Below are positions 60,690 through 64,000 of a DNA stretch of 64,000 nt, in pieces. The DNA comes from Ciborinia camelliae (lineage: Eukaryota > Ascomycota > Leotiomycetes > Helotiales > Sclerotiniaceae). The stretch is from positions 186,001 to 250,000 of the forward strand of contig JANPYM010000019.1 of NCBI GenBank assembly GCA_025890175.1. The letters are read 5' to 3'. The first letter of the stretch is position 1; every line of letters begins with the position of its first letter. The translations under genes and the position numbers were made by a program. The notes beneath the pieces are model-generated. The model was not told the DNA's origin. It searched no databases and was given only the letters and a program-made list of their open reading frames with translations.

Positions 60690-60805
60690 CAACTATATAT
60701 GCCCGCTAGCGCATGCTAGCGCCGTAGCGCGGGGGTGCCGCAAGCGTGCCGTAGGCACGTGATTTATCCAACAGTTACCTTATAAAACCCGCGGGTACGG
60801 GTAGA
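60690..60805. repeat. GC-rich palindromic repeat end
   Basis: GCTAGCGCATGCTAGCGCCG, GTGCCGCAAGCGTGCCGTAG and CCCGCGGGTACGGGTAGACC form several short inverted repeats, including CACGTGAT. Their texture matches 46150-46200 and looks like unmutated ends of a repetitive element. Confidence 0.5.
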
Positions 60806-61050
60806 CCCGTGGGTATATATTATGTGATCGTCTAATGCTATCATCTAAAGTTGAAGCTATTCCCAACTTTATTTCTATTTTTTATTTTTCATTTTTTTAA
60901 CCTTAACCCTAAAAAATCAAAATCAAATATTAACTTTAATTTTAATATTTATCTTTTTTTTATTTTTCATTTTTTTCACTTTTTTTATCCCTTTTTTCAA
61001 TTTTGAACGACTACATTAGACGATCACATGATATACCTGCGGGTTTATTC
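60806..61050. mobile_element. Inverted-repeat element with AT-rich centre
   Basis: The left arm (about 60806-60857) contains ATTATGTGATCGTCTAATG. The right arm (about 60993-61050) contains CATTAGACGATCACATGAT. The arms pair over roughly 45 bp, including the outer ACCCGTGGGTATA / TATACCTGCGGGT parts. The centre is poly-T/A-rich. MITE-like; the target-site duplication is not clear. Confidence 0.65.
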
Positions 61051-61076
61051 GTATTCTAGAGTATTTTACAAAGTAG

Positions 61077-61472
61077 TTATTTTATCTCGTAGGGGGGGAG
61101 CAGGGTGGCTACCCGCCGGGTTTTACCTCGGGTTACCCTGGGTGTACCCTACCCTGTGCCCAACCCTGTATTTCAGAAGAGCACCTTCCAGAGGAAAGTG
61201 ATCTACTAGTTTCGCAAGAAAGTGATCTACTAGCTTCGAACGAATTACTAGCTTCGAACGAATCACTTTCTATAATCGAACCTACTACCCTCTGCACTTC
61301 GATTCTATCTACCCCCTGCACTTCGATTCTACCTACCCCCTACACTTCGATTCTACCTACCCCCTGCACTTCGATTCTATATACGTTTCAGCCTCGAACC
61401 TTATTTCAACCTCTAGTTTTATTAGTACAACTACGCCACTTACGACAGCGACGGAAGGATGGAATAGAATAG
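61077..61472 (+). CDS. 131-codon open frame with in-frame 24-bp repeat
   Basis: Open from after a stop at 61074 to a TAG at 61470, with no ATG seen at its start. It reads EEHLPEESDLLVSQESDLLA, then four copies of an 8-residue unit like CTSILPTP (61292-61385), then FQPRTLFQPLVLLVQLRHLR and QRRKDGIE. The 24-bp period keeps the frame, and related 17-18 base repeats (AGTGATCTACTAG) precede it. It stands in RIP-like DNA yet is not AT-rich, so it may be part of a retrotransposon polyprotein or a repeat-bearing fragment. Function unknown. Confidence 0.45.
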   Translation, partial: LFYLVGGEQGGYPPGFTSGYPGCTLPCAQPCISEEHLPEESDLLVSQESDLLASNELLASNESLSIIEPTTLCTSILSTPCTSILPTPYTSILPTPCTSILYTFQPRTLFQPLVLLVQLRHLRQRRKDGIE

Positions 61473-61549
61473 TGGTATATAAGGGTATATCAGGGCATAT
61501 CAGGGCATATTAGGGTATATTTGGGCATGATAAAAGAAGCTAGCTAATG

Positions 61550-62260
61550 GGAATACTGATTTATATAATCTCTTCGACCTTTTTAAAAAATTACTAGTAT
61601 TAAATAAATGAATTATACAAATCATATAAATTATACCGTACAAATTAACGTAAACTAATATAATTTAATACAACATTAAATAGTATATAATAAGGCATTT
61701 TATAGTTAGAATCTTTTAATAATACATAATCAATTAAAAGTATATATCTATATATATATATAATCATTATTTCCTATAGTATATTCCAATATATATAAAT
61801 TATTTTAAAAAAAAATTTTTTACAAAATCAAAATTATATTCAAAACGAAATAATTATTTCAAAATAAATATATTATTATCAAATCAATTTCCAAAAACAA
61901 ATTTTGATTTTTTATTTAGAATAATTATAAATATTTTAAAAAATAAAAATAATAAAAATAAATCTTTTTTAAAGATTTTAACAATATATTTATAATTGTA
62001 AATCTTGTATACAAAACTTCAATTTCAAAATTTAATTTACGAAAAAATAATAACAATATTAAAAAATAAATTTAAAAAAATTAATAATGTTATATAAAAA
62101 ATAAAAAAAAAATGATATTGATATATAATAAAAGATTATAATATTTATTATTAATATTAATTCCCAAAAAAATTTAAATTAAAAAAAATTAAAAAATATA
62201 AAGTATTATAAACAATTGAATATTACAACTTTTGTTGAAGTAGTAAGTCAGGTACTACGT
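61550..62260. repeat. Large AT-rich block
   Basis: About 700 bp of almost pure A/T with no coding frame, typical of heavily RIP-mutated repeats. Confidence 0.65.
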
Positions 62261-62450
62261 TCTAGTACTAGCCTAGTCTAGTTTAGCTTAGCGTAGCTTA
62301 GCGTAGCTACCCCATATCATCTACCATATAGTCGTAGATTGTCACGGAGTGAAATAGAAAAAGGAATTATAATCTTAGGCATCGGAATAGTATTATAGTA
62401 AACTATAAAGAGGAAAGGATTCTGATCTGAAAGAGGATCTTTAAATACCC

Positions 62451-62570
62451 TCTAGCTCCTGTCCTAGCTCTCTAGCTCCTGTCCTAGCTCTCTAGCTCCT
62501 GTCCTAGCTCTCTAGCTCCTGCCCTAGCTCTCTAGCTCCTACCCTAGGTAGCTCTCTAGCTTCTGCCTTA
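62451..62570 (+). repeat. 20-bp minisatellite (TCTAGCTCCTGTCCTAGCTC)n
   Basis: About five units of a 20-bp repeat with later copies diverged (CCTGCCCTAG, CCTACCCTAG). A GCTTAGCGTAG tract lies just upstream (62285-62310). Confidence 0.95.
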
Positions 62571-62659
62571 GACAGAAACCCTTGGCAGTTTCTAATATAG
62601 ATCGCGTATAGCTTCAATCTACAACCTTTCCACCACTCCCGCTGCCCCGCCTTGATTCT

Positions 62660-63090
62660 GTAATGGAGTCATCCTCTTAATAACTTTTATAATAAATTTT
62701 GTATAATTTAATTTTACTTAAATTAAATATAATTTAAAAAAAATATATAAATTTAAGTTTTAAAAATGAAAAAATAATTTATTAATTATATTTCAATTTC
62801 TTAAAAAACTATATCGGAATTAATTATAATATAAAAATATTTAATTTCTTTTTTTGAAAAAATATTAAAAAATACAAAATACTAAAAATATATAATAAAA
62901 AAATTATATTTAAAGATTTTAAAAAATTATATTATTAATTTAAATAAAAATATAGAAAAATTCAAAAATTAAAATATATATTATAATATATTAAATAAAA
63001 AAAATCAAATAAATAAAAATTCTAAATTAAAATCGAAAAATCCTATAAAGATTATCAAAAAATAGTTTGATTTTGTTAAAAAAAAATATA
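62660..63090. repeat. AT-rich block
   Basis: Almost pure A/T, no coding. It runs into the third copy of the dispersed repeat. Confidence 0.6.
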
Positions 63091-63190
63091 GATTAAAAAT
63101 TTAAACTAGAATTATTTATAAGCAAGGTCCTAAACTAATACTACGCTAGTCTAGTCCCTATATGACCTAATAAATCCACCCCTATTATTG
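63091..63190 (-). repeat. Dispersed repeat family, copy 3 (inverted)
   Basis: The reverse complement reads AATAGGGGTGGATTTATTAG then ACTAGACTAGCGTAGTATTA, matching 690-821 and 18868-18999. It carries further transitions (for example ATAATTCTAG for GCAATCCCAG). It merges into the AT-rich block on its left. Confidence 0.8.
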
Positions 63191-63469
63191 TAAATAAGTT
63201 ACCCGTAGTATTAATCCTGTTATATTGGGGAAGCTTTGTGGAACGATTCTTCTCCCGTATAGGGGTTTTACGTCATTCCGTATTTGTTACCGATGAGCAT
63301 TCTAGATCCGTCTCCTTATTCAGAAACCTATCATCGAAACAAATACAAAGTACCTCAACTCAGACTCTCCAAGAAACAGTCTATCTATCTATCTATCTAG
63401 TATAGAAAAGAAATGTAAGTAGAAAAGAAAGAGAAAAGAAAAAGAAAAGGAAAAGGAAGTAGAAAAGAA
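63191..63469. other. No gene; CTATCTAT and AAAAGAAAAG tracts
   Basis: (CTAT)n at 63380-63400 and an AAAAGAAAAGAAAAAG purine tract at 63420-63485. No recognised coding before the next frame. Confidence 0.4.
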
Positions 63470-63682
63470 AAGAAAAAGAAAAAGACTCAAGGAGAAGTAG
63501 ATGCTAGACTACCCAGTCCTCCGATCTTAACTTGCAATAAGCCTCTGCCAATGAGAATTCTCATTAGAAAAATCGTATCCCAGACAATTTACAAAAAGGA
63601 ATTAGTCCCGGATGATGTATATCAGCTCCTGCCTCGAACTCTTCCCCGCCGAGCTTATAAGAAGATATACCCTGAATTTTAA
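63470..63682 (+). pseudogene. Unnamed open frame, coding-like
   Basis: Open without ATG and reads TQGEVDARLPSPPILTCNKP, LPMRILIRKIVSQTIYKKEL, then VPDDVYQLLPRTLPRRAYKK before TAA at 63680. Basic and well balanced, likely real. Family unknown. Confidence 0.45.
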
Positions 63683-63822
63683 ACCCTTAACCGCCGCTGG
63701 AGATAATTCAAAAAAGGCTTTGGTAGTAAGCCGGTGCCAAGCGGTCAAATGCAAGGAGGAACAAAACAAGCCAGAAGATGGTGTACACGATTTTGATAGG
63801 AAACTCCGCAGCCGTAAAAAGC

Positions 63823-63930
63823 AAAATCGAACGTCAACGGAATCAAAGAAAGACCAGTCGTACCACCAAATAGTTGATTGACGATAACATTATCAGGAGC
63901 GATCCAAGAGATAATAATGCATGTAGTGGA
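63823..63930 (-). pseudogene. OPT-family oligopeptide transporter fragment
   Basis: The minus strand reads WIAPDNVIVNQLFGGTTGLS then LIPLTFDFA. (A/P)(.)N(.)(.)VNQLFG...GLS(L/M)(I/L)P(L/I)TFDW is the signature of OPT oligopeptide transporters in the fungal plasma membrane. The W after TFD is already F, marking the junction. It is one loop and helix of about 800 residues. Confidence 0.92.
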
Positions 63931-64000
63931 GGTGGAATAACTTACTTCGTGATGCCGGCTATTGTCGACTCCCCCTCCGAACTCCAACTATTTTCCCGGC

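Overview
The window looks like nuclear DNA of a filamentous ascomycete (Pezizomycotina). The evidence is short GT..AG introns of about 50 nt, TTAGGG-type telomeric repeats, TACCTACC/AGGTAGGT tracts, very AT-rich blocks whose repeat copies differ almost only by C-to-T and G-to-A transitions (the mark of repeat-induced point mutation, RIP), and recognisable pieces of fungal genes (PKS, CRM1, RAD2, GH72 glucanosyltransferase, MFS transporters, Argonaute). A leotiomycete is possible, but that is only an impression.

I cannot find one complete ordinary gene in 64 kb. Instead there is a mosaic of short gene pieces, mostly 60-170 bp, each an internal part of a different and normally conserved gene, joined end to end in both orientations with no shared pathway. 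I recognise about 45, including mitoferrin, phosphoketolase, RAD2, histidine acid phosphatase, GH72 glucanosyltransferase, CRM1, Gln-tRNA synthetase, amidase, SNF7, PKS KS and KR domains, a REC domain, inorganic pyrophosphatase, succinyl-CoA ligase beta, HIS4, PEP carboxykinase, NAD(P) transhydrogenase, PEX1, a CYP52-like P450, CAF-1 p60, GIS2, trypsin, zinc ADH, ARP2, GST, epoxide hydrolase, lipoate ligase, Argonaute, a DHCR24-like reductase, a hexose transporter and an OPT transporter. Many further stretches read like real coding sequence but I cannot name them. Some pieces keep splice donors, and one keeps what looks like a whole 48-nt intron, so the donor material was probably genomic DNA rather than cDNA.

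Layout. 1-7.3 kb holds fragments plus a nearly identical 1.7-kb unit on both sides of a 10-N gap, probably an assembly artefact. 7.3-25.5 kb is fragment mosaic with microsatellites. 25.8-31 kb holds a long foldback, a TA-flanked MITE and AT-rich blocks around a PKS KR piece and several others. 31-58.8 kb is the densest mosaic and carries three short interstitial telomeric repeats at fragment junctions. 58.9-63.2 kb is mainly AT-rich, RIP-like repeat DNA with tandem repeats and a repeat-bearing open frame. The last 0.8 kb returns to fragments.

The pieces do not form an operon, cluster or pathway. The point of interest is the architecture. Possible explanations are filler DNA from repeated double-strand-break repair, fragment accumulation on a dispensable (B-like) chromosome or subtelomere, capture by a transposon, or a chimeric assembly. 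Several neighbouring pieces are fused in frame, so new chimeric ORFs exist, and pieces in antisense orientation could yield antisense RNA to core genes if transcribed. All family names come from recognising motifs by eye; no database search was run.
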